Under the pieces are notes generated by a model. It did not search any database, was not told where the DNA came from, and worked only from the letters and a program-made list of their open reading frames with translations. A stretch of DNA of 34,246 nucleotides from NCBI GenBank assembly GCA_021770095.1, contig JAETRQ010000017.1, positions 1 to 34,246 on the forward strand, given 5' to 3'. Shown here piece after piece: positions 23,344-32,500 of this stretch. The DNA comes from Eubacteriaceae bacterium (lineage in GTDB: Bacteria; Bacillota; Clostridia; Oscillospirales; Acutalibacteraceae). Each line of letters starts with the position of its first letter. Position 1 is the stretch's first letter. The translations under genes were made by a program, and so were the position numbers.

Positions 23344-23814
23344 TCAACTCAAAGAATTGTTTCCTGTGTTCCTATTATCCATATCCCTATGTGTTAAATA
23401 GTAAGTTAAAATTGGTATTAATGAAAATACAGCCAATAGAATTATCGACATTGCTTGAGCCAATTCTATATTATTCATACTAATTAATCCAATCTCAAAT
23501 GGTTTGTATTGTGTTAAAACAATAGTAAATACCAAACCGTAATTTATTTCCGTAAAGATATTAGACTCAATAAAAATATAGCCAATTGAAAATAATACAA
23601 CTTTATAAAATGACAGGAAACCAAATAATTTCTCATATTCTGTTTTATGTGTTAATTTAGTAATTTTTATCCATATTAAAACTTGAAAAATTGCAGAAAT
23701 AACAAGCGTTGAATAAAAAGGAATATAATATAAAAAATTCACTAAATAACTCAAAAAGGACAAAGCCAAAGTTATATAGAGAATTACTTTGTGCGAATTT
23801 TCTCCATTTTTCAT
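23344..23814 (-). CDS. Multi-pass membrane protein, accessory
   Basis: A 156-residue protein with about four TM helices. The C-terminal tail DNRNTGNNSL resembles the NRNSRDDSL tail of family I at 28426 and 29092, and a polar end follows the last helix in both, so a distant family-I relationship is possible. It starts 10 bp below the stop of the previous gene with a modest AGGGTAAG site. No domain is recognised; the immunity-like label rests on context. Confidence 0.65.
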   Translation of the reverse strand: MKNGENSHKVILYITLALSFLSYLVNFLYYIPFYSTLVISAIFQVLIWIKITKLTHKTEYEKLFGFLSFYKVVLFSIGYIFIESNIFTEINYGLVFTIVLTQYKPFEIGLISMNNIELAQAMSIILLAVFSLIPILTYYLTHRDMDNRNTGNNSLS

Positions 23815-23824
23815 TATTTACAAC

Positions 23825-24397
23825 TTACCCTTTTAATTGATTCTCAGATGATTCATTGTCACTATCTTCCAAAATAACGGTATCATCTAACATCTCAATT
23901 TTCGAATCTTTCTTTTGCTTTGCTCCGTAATATAATGCCGTTAAATTTGCAATATTTTCAACTACTACAACTAAGACAACAAGTGGGATTCTTGCTTTGC
24001 CTGAAAAATCCATATGAAAATTGACATAATACATCGCAATAGGATTAACACCGAAAAACCATTGAGAATAATCATGAAAAATGTCACAAGATAATATTAC
24101 TGATTCATATATACTGGCAATAACAAAACAAATAGCAAGCACAGTTATAATTTGTTTTTTATTTGTATAATCTATATGTTTGAATCCATATTTATAAAAA
24201 ACAATTATCATTAACATTGTACTTAATATAGGAAATATAAATAGATAAATGTTTACAATTAGTTCTCCAAAGTTCATTTCCGAAATTGGAATAAATAAAA
24301 CATATATACTTAGATAATATAAAACTGTCGTTAACATTTGAAAAGCTACAAAAAGTGATAATATTTTTAATGTGTTTTTTACAATAGGTTTTTTCAA
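23825..24397 (-). CDS. Multi-pass membrane protein, immunity-like (family II)
   Basis: About 190 residues and five TM helices with a charged C-terminal tail. An ATG exists at 24415, but it lies next to the AGGAG that would serve a TTG at 24397. Starting at that TTG, the N-terminus aligns without gaps with the paralog at 24566-25309, which also starts at TTG. Shared landmarks are WFFGVNPI / WHMGINPI and ENIANLTALYYGAKQKK / ENIIYLAALYFGAKKK. It looks like an older or alternative immunity partner kept in the array. Confidence 0.7.
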   Translation of the reverse strand: MKKPIVKNTLKILSLFVAFQMLTTVLYYLSIYVLFIPISEMNFGELIVNIYLFIFPILSTMLMIIVFYKYGFKHIDYTNKKQIITVLAICFVIASIYESVILSCDIFHDYSQWFFGVNPIAMYYVNFHMDFSGKARIPLVVLVVVVENIANLTALYYGAKQKKDSKIEMLDDTVILEDSDNESSENQLKG

Positions 24398-24513
24398 AAT
24401 AAATTTTCTCCTCATATGTCATTCACTTTGCTCATCTTATGCTTTGTGATGTTGCTTCACAATAACAACATTTGACACGCTTCGACAATTACTGCGTTTT
24501 TAATTAAACAACA

Positions 24514-24535
24514 AGGGGTGAGGTTTCTCACCCCT
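24514..24535. repeat. Intergenic hairpin repeat
   Basis: AGGGGTGAG / CTCACCCCT make a 9-bp stem with a 4-nt loop. The left flank (TTCGACAATTACTGCGTTTT and AAACAACA, 24481-24513) is shared with the copy at 22633-22698. It lies between two family-II genes. Confidence 0.75.
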
Positions 24536-24565
24536 ACTGCATTTAAAATAACCAAATGCTCAGCG

Positions 24566-25309
24566 TTATTCTTTCATAACGAATTCTTCAACAATTTCTT
24601 TACAATCATTCCCTTTAGCATATTTTACTAAGATTTTATTATCACTTACCTGAACATCAAAATCAGTTATTTTGATTCCGTCTGTATCAAGCGTTTCTTT
24701 AACAATCACTTCTTCCGTAAAAATTTTTTCTGCAACGATATATGCTAAATCTTCAACATATTTTATTGTAATAACAATATTGTCATCCGTATAATATACC
24801 TTTTCAAATTCTTCTTCCGTCTTGGGTTCATTCTTTTTCTTTGCTCCAAAATATAGTGCTGCCAAATATATAATATTTTCAATTATTATCATGGAAACTG
24901 TAATCGGAATTTTGAATTCTTCTTGAGATACCAAATCACAAATTAATCCCGAATCAAACGCAGTAATCGGATTAATTCCCATATGCCAATAAAAAATATC
25001 ATCAAATCTTCCGATTGCTAATGCTATTAACTCACATGCAGTAATCACAACAAAATTTATAATCAACGGTACCACTAATTGCCATCTATTATAGTATTTT
25101 GTATAACAACCATATAAATTAAAAACAAATACTTTCAAAACAGCCAGTACTATTGGATTCAATACATTATAAATATTTATTATAAAAAACGGAATTATAT
25201 CAATAAAACACAAGAATGCAAACGAAAAGTATATTACCAGTACTACTATATGAAAAAATATATTTAGTAATAGTATATTAAATGTATTTCTTACAATCTG
25301 ATTATTCAA
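24566..25309 (-). CDS. Multi-pass membrane protein, putative immunity protein of the orphan Rhs tip (family II)
   Basis: A 247-residue protein: about five TM helices in the first 155 residues, then a soluble C-terminal domain of about 90 residues (VYYTDDNIVITIKYVEDLAYIVAEKI and on) missing from its paralogs. It starts at TTG 25309 with GGAGTG 7 nt upstream, 15 bp after the orphan Rhs stop. Directly downstream of a toxin tip is the usual immunity position. How a membrane protein would neutralise a phospholipase-C-like tip is unknown. Confidence 0.7.
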   Translation of the reverse strand: MNNQIVRNTFNILLLNIFFHIVVLVIYFSFAFLCFIDIIPFFIINIYNVLNPIVLAVLKVFVFNLYGCYTKYYNRWQLVVPLIINFVVITACELIALAIGRFDDIFYWHMGINPITAFDSGLICDLVSQEEFKIPITVSMIIIENIIYLAALYFGAKKKNEPKTEEEFEKVYYTDDNIVITIKYVEDLAYIVAEKIFTEEVIVKETLDTDGIKITDFDVQVSDNKILVKYAKGNDCKEIVEEFVMKE

Positions 25310-25324
25310 AGCAGTTCACTCCTA

Positions 25325-28300
25325 TCATATTTTACCTTTAATCATATGTCTGTTTTTGATTCTGCTGAGAAATACATTTATAAATTTTTTAGTTTCTATT
25401 CCTGTTCTGACTAATCGTGTTTTATTATAACTATCATATTCCAATAATTTCCAACCACTATCTGCCCATACATAATTTATATTATCTGCTACATCTCTTT
25501 TATTCGGATTATTCTTTTCATCATAAGCAATATGTTGAGGAATATCCAATCCGCGTCCGATTTGACCATGAGAATGATAATCCTGCACAGCATGTATTGC
25601 ATAGCCAAGATAATTCAAAGCCTTTCTATATTGTCCCTGATTCCATTTATCTACTGCCCAGTTCCTTCGACTAAGGCAAAATGAAGTACGGCTATCCTGA
25701 CCTGATTTATTCTTATTAAAATGAAAATACTGCCATCTTCTATATTCACTTAATTGTGATTGAGAATAAGACGATTGAGGACATCCTGAAGTTGCAAGCC
25801 ATACCTTAGCATACATACTTGATGGATATTTTTTATCCAATTCCTGACAATATTCACCTAACAATTTTGCATTTTCTATGGAAAATCCACATTCCAATGC
25901 CCAAAAATATGTTCCGTAATAGTAAAATCCACCTTTAACTGTGGTCCTATATGCACTTTTTGCACTCTTGTTATAACCATTATGAACAGATTTTCCCCAA
26001 TACCCGTTATAATCAATATAACCGATTGGATTATTTTGACAATACGCAAAGAGGTTTGTACCTGCATATTCGTCCTTGAGTTCCTTTGCATACTCAGGCA
26101 AATCAGGGTTAAGGAATCTGAACTGATCGGGTGAATAGTAGCGTGACTGGAGATAATACATCTCTGTTGCAGTATCATAATAATATCCACGATAGAGCAT
26201 ATTGTTACCATGGGACTTCCTTGCCGGTGTTAATACACTCTCAAAATCTTCATCATTTTTCCTTGATGAAATTAGTTTGCCCCATGCATCATACTGATAC
26301 TGCTCAAGCCATACACCGTCGCTGTCAACAATCCCCATTACATCGCCCATATAATTGCGGACATAGAAACAGGTGCTGTTCTGATTATTGAACCCTATCA
26401 GATTATCATTGCTGTCATACAGATAAACAATCTCACTGCTGATTTTGCCCCTGTTATTGACTACATATTCCGATGTTATTCTGCCGTCCTTGGTCAGGTA
26501 TTCATTTTTGTTGCCTGCCGAGGATATTTTTGATGCTCGGATTCCCTTTTCGTCATATGTGAATCGGGACACAAGTTTTTCTGTTCCTGTGGCGGTTGAG
26601 GACACAGATTCAAGATTCCTGCCTGATGACCAGTCATATCTGTAATCCACATAACTGTCAGGATTGCCTGAGCCGTCATAATCGGTTGTGTATCTGTATT
26701 CTTCTTCACCGTAATCAACAAGCGTTATTCCGTCAAGCCATATCTGGTTATTGGTTTCATATGTGGTTATGCCTGCGTCCGCATCTGTTCCGCTTTCGTC
26801 AGCAAGACCTGTGATAATCCACTTATTGAGATTGCCTCTGCTGTCATATTCATACAGATATTTGGTTCCGTTGTCATTATAAATCTCATTATACTTGATA
26901 AGAGCGCCGTTTGCATCATAAGCGTACTCCGACTTACTGCCGTTGCCGTAATCACAAGAGGTCATACGTCCCTTATCATCATATGTATACGTATATGTTA
27001 TAGTTGAGCCGTTGAGAATGAATTCTTCACTTATTACATTGCCGTTATCGTCATAAGTCATATTGCTTGTGATAATAGTATTGCCGTCTGCATTTTTAAT
27101 ATAACTTGTGGCGGTATTGGTATTTTCATCCATCTCACTGCTGTAAGATGTAAAGGTTGCAAGTGAGCCTGTTCCCGACTGTGTGAAGGTATCGACAGCC
27201 GAATCAATATCCGTTGTCATAGTGACCGTTGCACCGCTTTGATAGGTATCGGTTACAGTTCTGCTGTTTTCAGTCTCACTGTTTGAATAAGAATATATCA
27301 CCGTTTCCGTGCCGTCATCCGCAATGGATTTGACGGTGACGGTATCGCCGTCATAATAGGTTGCACGGGAAGTGTCATAATTCACTTTTGATGCGAGTGT
27401 ATATTCTTCATTTGTATTGATTGTGACCTCAGGGTCCTGTTCAAACTCTGATGAATAGTCAGTGTCTGTATTTTCTGCTGTTTCGGAATCCGCAGTATTT
27501 TCAATCACTTTGTATGTATACACCACATACGCAGACGTGTCATCATTATGATACTGTGCAATCAGATTATTATGTGCGTCATATTCATACCTGACGGACT
27601 GCCCGTTGCCGTATGATACGAGGGTTGGATTATCCTCACTGTTATATGCATAATCGGCATACGTTTCTCCGCTGACGGTGACTTTGGTTGTATTCCCCTT
27701 TTGGTCGTATGTGAATACATAAATGTCAAAACTTTCGGTCTTAACATCACTGCTGTTTGGGTAATAGTCATAAGTGGTTGTCACGCCGAGGCGGTTCGTC
27801 TCACTCGCAAGATTTCCGTTTTCGGCATAAACATATCTGTGCCCTGCTGATAAATCGGAATAGGAATCAGTTTTAACCTCTGCATTCAATCCGTCAGATG
27901 ATAGCTTATAGTCCTCATCATCAATCTGCTGAATCAGGCGGGAGTATGCGTTATAAACCGACCTTGACCGACTGTCATTCACATTCTGATAAATCACATT
28001 GCCAAGCGGGTCATACGTATATTCTTCATTCACTTTTCCCTCGCCGTCTGTAATCACCGTATTCCTGCCGAGCAGGTCATACTGATAATTGCTGACGGAT
28101 ACAGTCTCGGTATTGTCTTTATCTGTACTTGAAGTCTGTGATGTGATGACATTGCCAAAGGCGTCATATGTATACGCACTGCGTTCAATCGTTGTGGCGG
28201 AAGTTGAATCTTCCGTAATGGTTGTGGTAATCACTGAAGATGCGACAGTAAGGTCATTGTTATATGTTGTTACGATTTCTTCTCTTGAAGAGCCGTCAGC

Positions 28301-28375
28301 ATCCGCAGTAACTTCCTTACTTATTTTTAATGTACCATTATCGTATGTATTAGTCAACAAATAAGTTATAAACAA
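25325..28375 (-). CDS. Orphan (displaced) Rhs 3' half with zinc phospholipase C-like tip
   Basis: A 1016-residue frame that begins in the middle of an Rhs/YD-repeat core (YTYDAFGNV, YTYDPLGNV, YEYDAHNNL and others) and aligns with the distal part of the main Rhs protein. The core ends in the usual YDAWGK, YYLQSRYYSPDQFRFLNPD and NLFAYCQNNPIGYIDYNG. The last 224 residues are a tip with the metal-ligand order of bacterial phospholipase C/S1-P1 enzymes: W793, H798, a Asp near 847 (ELDKKY), H885 (YFHF), YLGYAIH-AVQD (H928, D932), YHSHG, and HIAYD (H948, D952). The start codon offered is TTG at 28375 with no good ribosome site; the frame is open back to 28451 into the 3' end of the preceding gene. 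It has no signal and no N-terminal core, so it is probably silent unless recombined. Confidence 0.85.
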   Translation of the reverse strand: MFITYLLTNTYDNGTLKISKEVTADADGSSREEIVTTYNNDLTVASSVITTTITEDSTSATTIERSAYTYDAFGNVITSQTSSTDKDNTETVSVSNYQYDLLGRNTVITDGEGKVNEEYTYDPLGNVIYQNVNDSRSRSVYNAYSRLIQQIDDEDYKLSSDGLNAEVKTDSYSDLSAGHRYVYAENGNLASETNRLGVTTTYDYYPNSSDVKTESFDIYVFTYDQKGNTTKVTVSGETYADYAYNSEDNPTLVSYGNGQSVRYEYDAHNNLIAQYHNDDTSAYVVYTYKVIENTADSETAENTDTDYSSEFEQDPEVTINTNEEYTLASKVNYDTSRATYYDGDTVTVKSIADDGTETVIYSYSNSETENSRTVTDTYQSGATVTMTTDIDSAVDTFTQSGTGSLATFTSYSSEMDENTNTATSYIKNADGNTIITSNMTYDDNGNVISEEFILNGSTITYTYTYDDKGRMTSCDYGNGSKSEYAYDANGALIKYNEIYNDNGTKYLYEYDSRGNLNKWIITGLADESGTDADAGITTYETNNQIWLDGITLVDYGEEEYRYTTDYDGSGNPDSYVDYRYDWSSGRNLESVSSTATGTEKLVSRFTYDEKGIRASKISSAGNKNEYLTKDGRITSEYVVNNRGKISSEIVYLYDSNDNLIGFNNQNSTCFYVRNYMGDVMGIVDSDGVWLEQYQYDAWGKLISSRKNDEDFESVLTPARKSHGNNMLYRGYYYDTATEMYYLQSRYYSPDQFRFLNPDLPEYAKELKDEYAGTNLFAYCQNNPIGYIDYNGYWGKSVHNGYNKSAKSAYRTTVKGGFYYYGTYFWALECGFSIENAKLLGEYCQELDKKYPSSMYAKVWLATSGCPQSSYSQSQLSEYRRWQYFHFNKNKSGQDSRTSFCLSRRNWAVDKWNQGQYRKALNYLGYAIHAVQDYHSHGQIGRGLDIPQHIAYDEKNNPNKRDVADNINYVWADSGWKLLEYDSYNKTRLVRTGIETKKFINVFLSRIKNRHMIKGKI

Positions 28376-28425
28376 TTGATTAACTTTTTCTTCGTCCTCA
28401 CTGTCCTGCGACGCAGCAGTCTGTA

Positions 28426-28953
28426 TTACAAAGAATCGTCCCTTGAGTTCCTATTTCTTATATTGATTTTGCTAAATAACCAAATCAACAAAACTGAAAT
28501 CGGAGACAGTAAAGCAAGCAATAAATCAGTTAATAACGGAATTGTAGTTCCGGTCATATAAAATGGTAAGAATAAAACATAGACCACCGGTGAGCACATT
28601 GACCAATGTATTGAGTTTAATAATCCTCCCATAGGCGAAGAAAATCTTGCAAATAAATAGGACAACACAATAATTACAGACAATAAAACTAAAGCAATAT
28701 GTTTACTTCTCTCATTACTAAATTTACAAAATATCTTTTTACTCATAAAGAGGTATGACAGTACAGCAAATATTACAACTAAAATTCTACAGATTATATC
28801 AATACTTTCCCCAGATATATGTGACATCAAATCTTTTGCAATAAAATTGTGAATTAAAAAATATGAAGATAAGTATACAATTCCATTTAATATTTCTGAT
28901 ACAACCATAGAAATTAATAATATGAAAAAATATTTTAAATCTTTTCTATTCAT
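28426..28953 (-). CDS. Multi-pass membrane protein, immunity-like (family I, copy b)
   Basis: A 175-residue, four-to-five-helix protein nearly identical to 20569-21081, differing mostly in the segment around residues 33-50 and at the tail (RNSRDDSL). AAGGGGAT precedes the ATG. It lies between a fossil of an Rhs tip (28985-29077) and the orphan Rhs. Its last codons and the bases just past the stop (TCTTTGTAATA) are the same as at the end of 29092-29553, where the two sequences then part into different Rhs fragments, marking a recombination joint. Confidence 0.75.
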   Translation of the reverse strand: MNRKDLKYFFILLISMVVSEILNGIVYLSSYFLIHNFIAKDLMSHISGESIDIICRILVVIFAVLSYLFMSKKIFCKFSNERSKHIALVLLSVIIVLSYLFARFSSPMGGLLNSIHWSMCSPVVYVLFLPFYMTGTTIPLLTDLLLALLSPISVLLIWLFSKINIRNRNSRDDSL

Positions 28954-28980
28954 TGTAATCCCCTTTATAATTAAACAACA
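28442..28980 (-). repeat. Direct repeat, copy 2 (pairs with 20582-21108)
   Basis: Same orientation as 20582-21108, about 7.9 kb away, covering the family-I gene, its ribosome site and the TTAAACAACA that follows on the plus strand. Confidence 0.85.
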
Positions 28981-28984
28981 TATT

Positions 28985-29077
28985 TTATATCCTTAAAATA
29001 TAGTATTCATTATAAAATGTCAATAATATTTCCAGAGTCTTAGAAGCAGTAGGTCCAAGAACTGCGTATGTATGCAA
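28985..29077 (-). pseudogene. Fossil C-terminus of the Rhs phospholipase-like tip
   Basis: On the minus strand this encodes LHTYAVLGPTASKTLEILL, then TFYNEYYILRI and a stop. It is almost identical to the end of the main Rhs protein (same run, then TFYNSYYILRL), and nucleotides 29013-29075 align with 29614-29675. There is no start and nothing else of the gene. It sits between two immunity-like genes. Confidence 0.85.
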
Positions 29078-29091
29078 TGTAATAATCTATA

Positions 29092-29553
29092 TTACAAAGA
29101 ATCGTCCCTTGAATTCCTATTTTTTATATTGATTTTGCTAAATAGCCAAATCAATAATATTGAAATTGGTGAAAATATACATAATAATGATTCATACAAA
29201 ATAGGTATTTCAGAAAACGGATAAGCTAAAACATTTCCAATCGGAGAACAAATTTCCATATGGATTATAAAATATATACCGGTTGATATAGTAGCTCCAA
29301 TAGATAATATATATGAAATCACGATTATAATAGATACATATATCACAGATTTACAAAAACTCTGTCTATCAGTTAATTTTGAAAAAAAAATATTACCTAA
29401 CAAGAAATACATAATCAATGAAGCAGAAATAATAGCAGCAGTATATTTACCGTTAATGAATTTATCAAAACATAATACGATAATTCCATTAATTATTTCA
29501 GTTACTATTATAGATAATAATAACCATATTGAATATTTCAAACTATTCTTCAT
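29092..29553 (-). CDS. Multi-pass membrane protein, putative immunity protein of the main Rhs tip (family I, copy a)
   Basis: A 153-residue protein with about four TM helices and the family-I end (SPISILLIWLFSKINIKNRNSRDDSL region). Its middle is clearly diverged from copies b and c. The ATG follows GTGGTGAT and lies 17 bp after the main Rhs stop, the standard place for a cognate immunity gene. Its function is inferred from position only. Confidence 0.75.
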   Translation of the reverse strand: MKNSLKYSIWLLLSIIVTEIINGIIVLCFDKFINGKYTAAIISASLIMYFLLGNIFFSKLTDRQSFCKSVIYVSIIIVISYILSIGATISTGIYFIIHMEICSPIGNVLAYPFSEIPILYESLLCIFSPISILLIWLFSKINIKNRNSRDDSL

Positions 29554-29569
29554 TATTTATCACCACAAT

Positions 29570-32500
29570 TCAAATTGAGTATGATTTATCCAACCTCAAT
29601 ATATAATAGGAATTATAGAATGTCAACAATATTTCTAATGTTTTTGAGGCAGTAGGTCCAAGAACAGCATATGTATGCAACTCAGCTTTATCAACCTTTT
29701 TAGATAAGTGATACCACCTACCAGGAAATATCGAATCAAATTGTTTACAAACAGCTCTTATGTGAGCATATGCATCTTGAACAGGATGTAAAGATATTCC
29801 TAGACAAAAAATACCAGAATCTAAATTCGTTTTATAAAATCCATATTGTTTTGATGTATAAGAACTACTTACACCAAAAAGTTTCTTATAATTTTGATAT
29901 TTATAGTACGCTGTTGTTGCTTTATCAAAGTATTCTTTTGCTTTACTTTGTTCGTCATGAGAAATCTTAAATCTAACATCTTTACCATCAATTGTATAAA
30001 AATGCCATTTATCATATTCTTTCCAATTTGGACCAGTAGAACCATACGCATCATCAACAAAATTGTCATAAGTTCCTAACGCTCTAGCTAAACTATCATT
30101 ATAACCAATTATCGTTGCCCAGTAATATGTTCCATAATATTCTTTAACTCCATCAAAATCAAAATAATAAAAATGGTTTTTTGTATCCGAATTATATCCA
30201 TCATGAACATCTTCACCCCAAGTGCCATTGGAATCATATTTATTAACAGGGTCATTATTACAATAAGTAAAAAGGTTTGTACCTGCATATTCGTTCTTTT
30301 TTTGCCTAACCATTTCCGGTATATCAGAATTTATAAATCTATGAAATGTTGGCATATAATATCGGGACTGAAGATAATATGCGCACAATTCCGTATCATA
30401 ATAATAACTTCTATACAGAATTGGATTAATTTCATCTATTCTAACTGCATCTTCATCACCATAAAAATTCGAACTATATGGCATTCCCCAAGCATCATAC
30501 ACATAATCAACAATAATATTACCTTCGCTATCAAGAACAGCAATAACATCATTCATATGATTTTTTAGATAATAATATATTTCGCCATTATATGTAAAAG
30601 CAATTAATTGATTATCACTATTATAAATAAAAATGATTTCATTTACAATACTTCCATTTTCATCAATTTCATATTGAGATGTAATCATGCCATCAATTGA
30701 AGTAAAATATGTAGTTACACCTTGATAAGTTTTAGATGTTCTAATGCCTTTTTCATCATATGTGTAGCTTAACAGTATTTCTTTTTCACCTTGCTCATTT
30801 TGAGTATATATACTGTCAAGCAATCTACCTGATGTCCAATCAAATGATACATCATCTATACTAACCGGATTACCATTTTCATCATATAAAAACTGTAAAG
30901 TGTATAGTTTATTTTCAATTGATGACAACTCATCACGCCAAATACTGTCATCCACACTATAATTTGTTGTCCCACAATACTCATTAAAATCATACTCTTT
31001 ACTTGCAACCAAATTACTACGACTATCATAGGAATACTCATATGATAAATAATGTGAATCCGTTCTAATATCTTCTCTCAATAAAGCATTTGTATTTTCA
31101 TCATATTGATATGTTAATTTTTGATTACTGCCAGAACTACAAGAAAGAATCTTACCATCTTCATCATATGTATAATTATATTCAATCTTTTTTCCATTCA
31201 CATTATATTCTTCGCTAATTACATTACCTTCACGATCATATGAATAATTCACACCCATAACACTATTCCCATTGTGAATAACAACATTATAGTAAACAAA
31301 TTCATCTTCAATAATTTCAACAGTATCATATAACTCTCGTATAGTGGTAATATTATTAGAGTCATTTATTGATATGATGTCTTCATCATAACCTGAATTA
31401 ATAACAACCGAACTATTACTTGCAAAAGAAAAAGAACGAGAATCCACATTATCGCCTGCAGTTGCCTCCAAATCATAACTATACAATTTGTTATTATCCA
31501 ATGAGTACACTGTAGCTTTATTGTCAGAATATATTGTCTTTTGTTCAGTATCATAATTTGTTTTTGAAACTAAGATATAATTAGAATTAGTATTTATATT
31601 AACTTTCGCTTCTTGATTAATTTCATTGTCCAGTTGTGCAACTTGCTTGCCATTATTTTTTTTATATGTATATTCAATATATGGATTATCCTCATCATTA
31701 TGGAATTGTTTTATAAGATTACCATTATTGTCATATTCATATTTTATAGATTGTCCATTTCCGTAAGAAGTACTTATGGGGTTATTATCACTATTATATT
31801 TATATGTAGCATAAAGTTGACCTGATATGGTTTCTTTTATAGTGTTACCATTTTTATCATATGTAAAAACATATGAATCGAATGACTCAGTCTTAACATT
31901 ACTACTATTTTCATAATAAGAATAGGTGGTTGTTAAACCATTTCGATCAGTTTCACTTTGAATATTACCATTTCCATCATAAATATATGTGTATCCTACA
32001 GAATCATCAGAATATGTGTCTTGTTTAATTTCATTAATTAATCCATCACAATTTTCATCATAATCCTCACTTGTAATTTTTCTTATTGTACGTGAATACT
32101 CATCATATATTGTTCTGGATACATTATCATTTATATTTTCATAAACAATATTATCTACTGAATCATATATACACTTTTCCTCTATATCACCTGCATCATC
32201 TGTTACCATTATTTTTCTATTAATATCATCATATTCATAATTATTAATGGACAGCTTTGTTTCATCTTCATCCTCATTAACATACTGACTTCTTATTATA
32301 TTACCAAAATCGTCGTACAATAAGGATGTTGTTTCTTTTTCAGTAGAAGTAATATTATTCTCATGATTAATTGTGCTTTCCGAGGTTATTGAACTAACTG
32401 TATTATTATCATTATATAAAATTGTTGATATTCCAAAATTATCTGTAATTGAATCAAATATTTTTTCAGTAGTTGATTGAAGTTTACCATTTTGATATTT

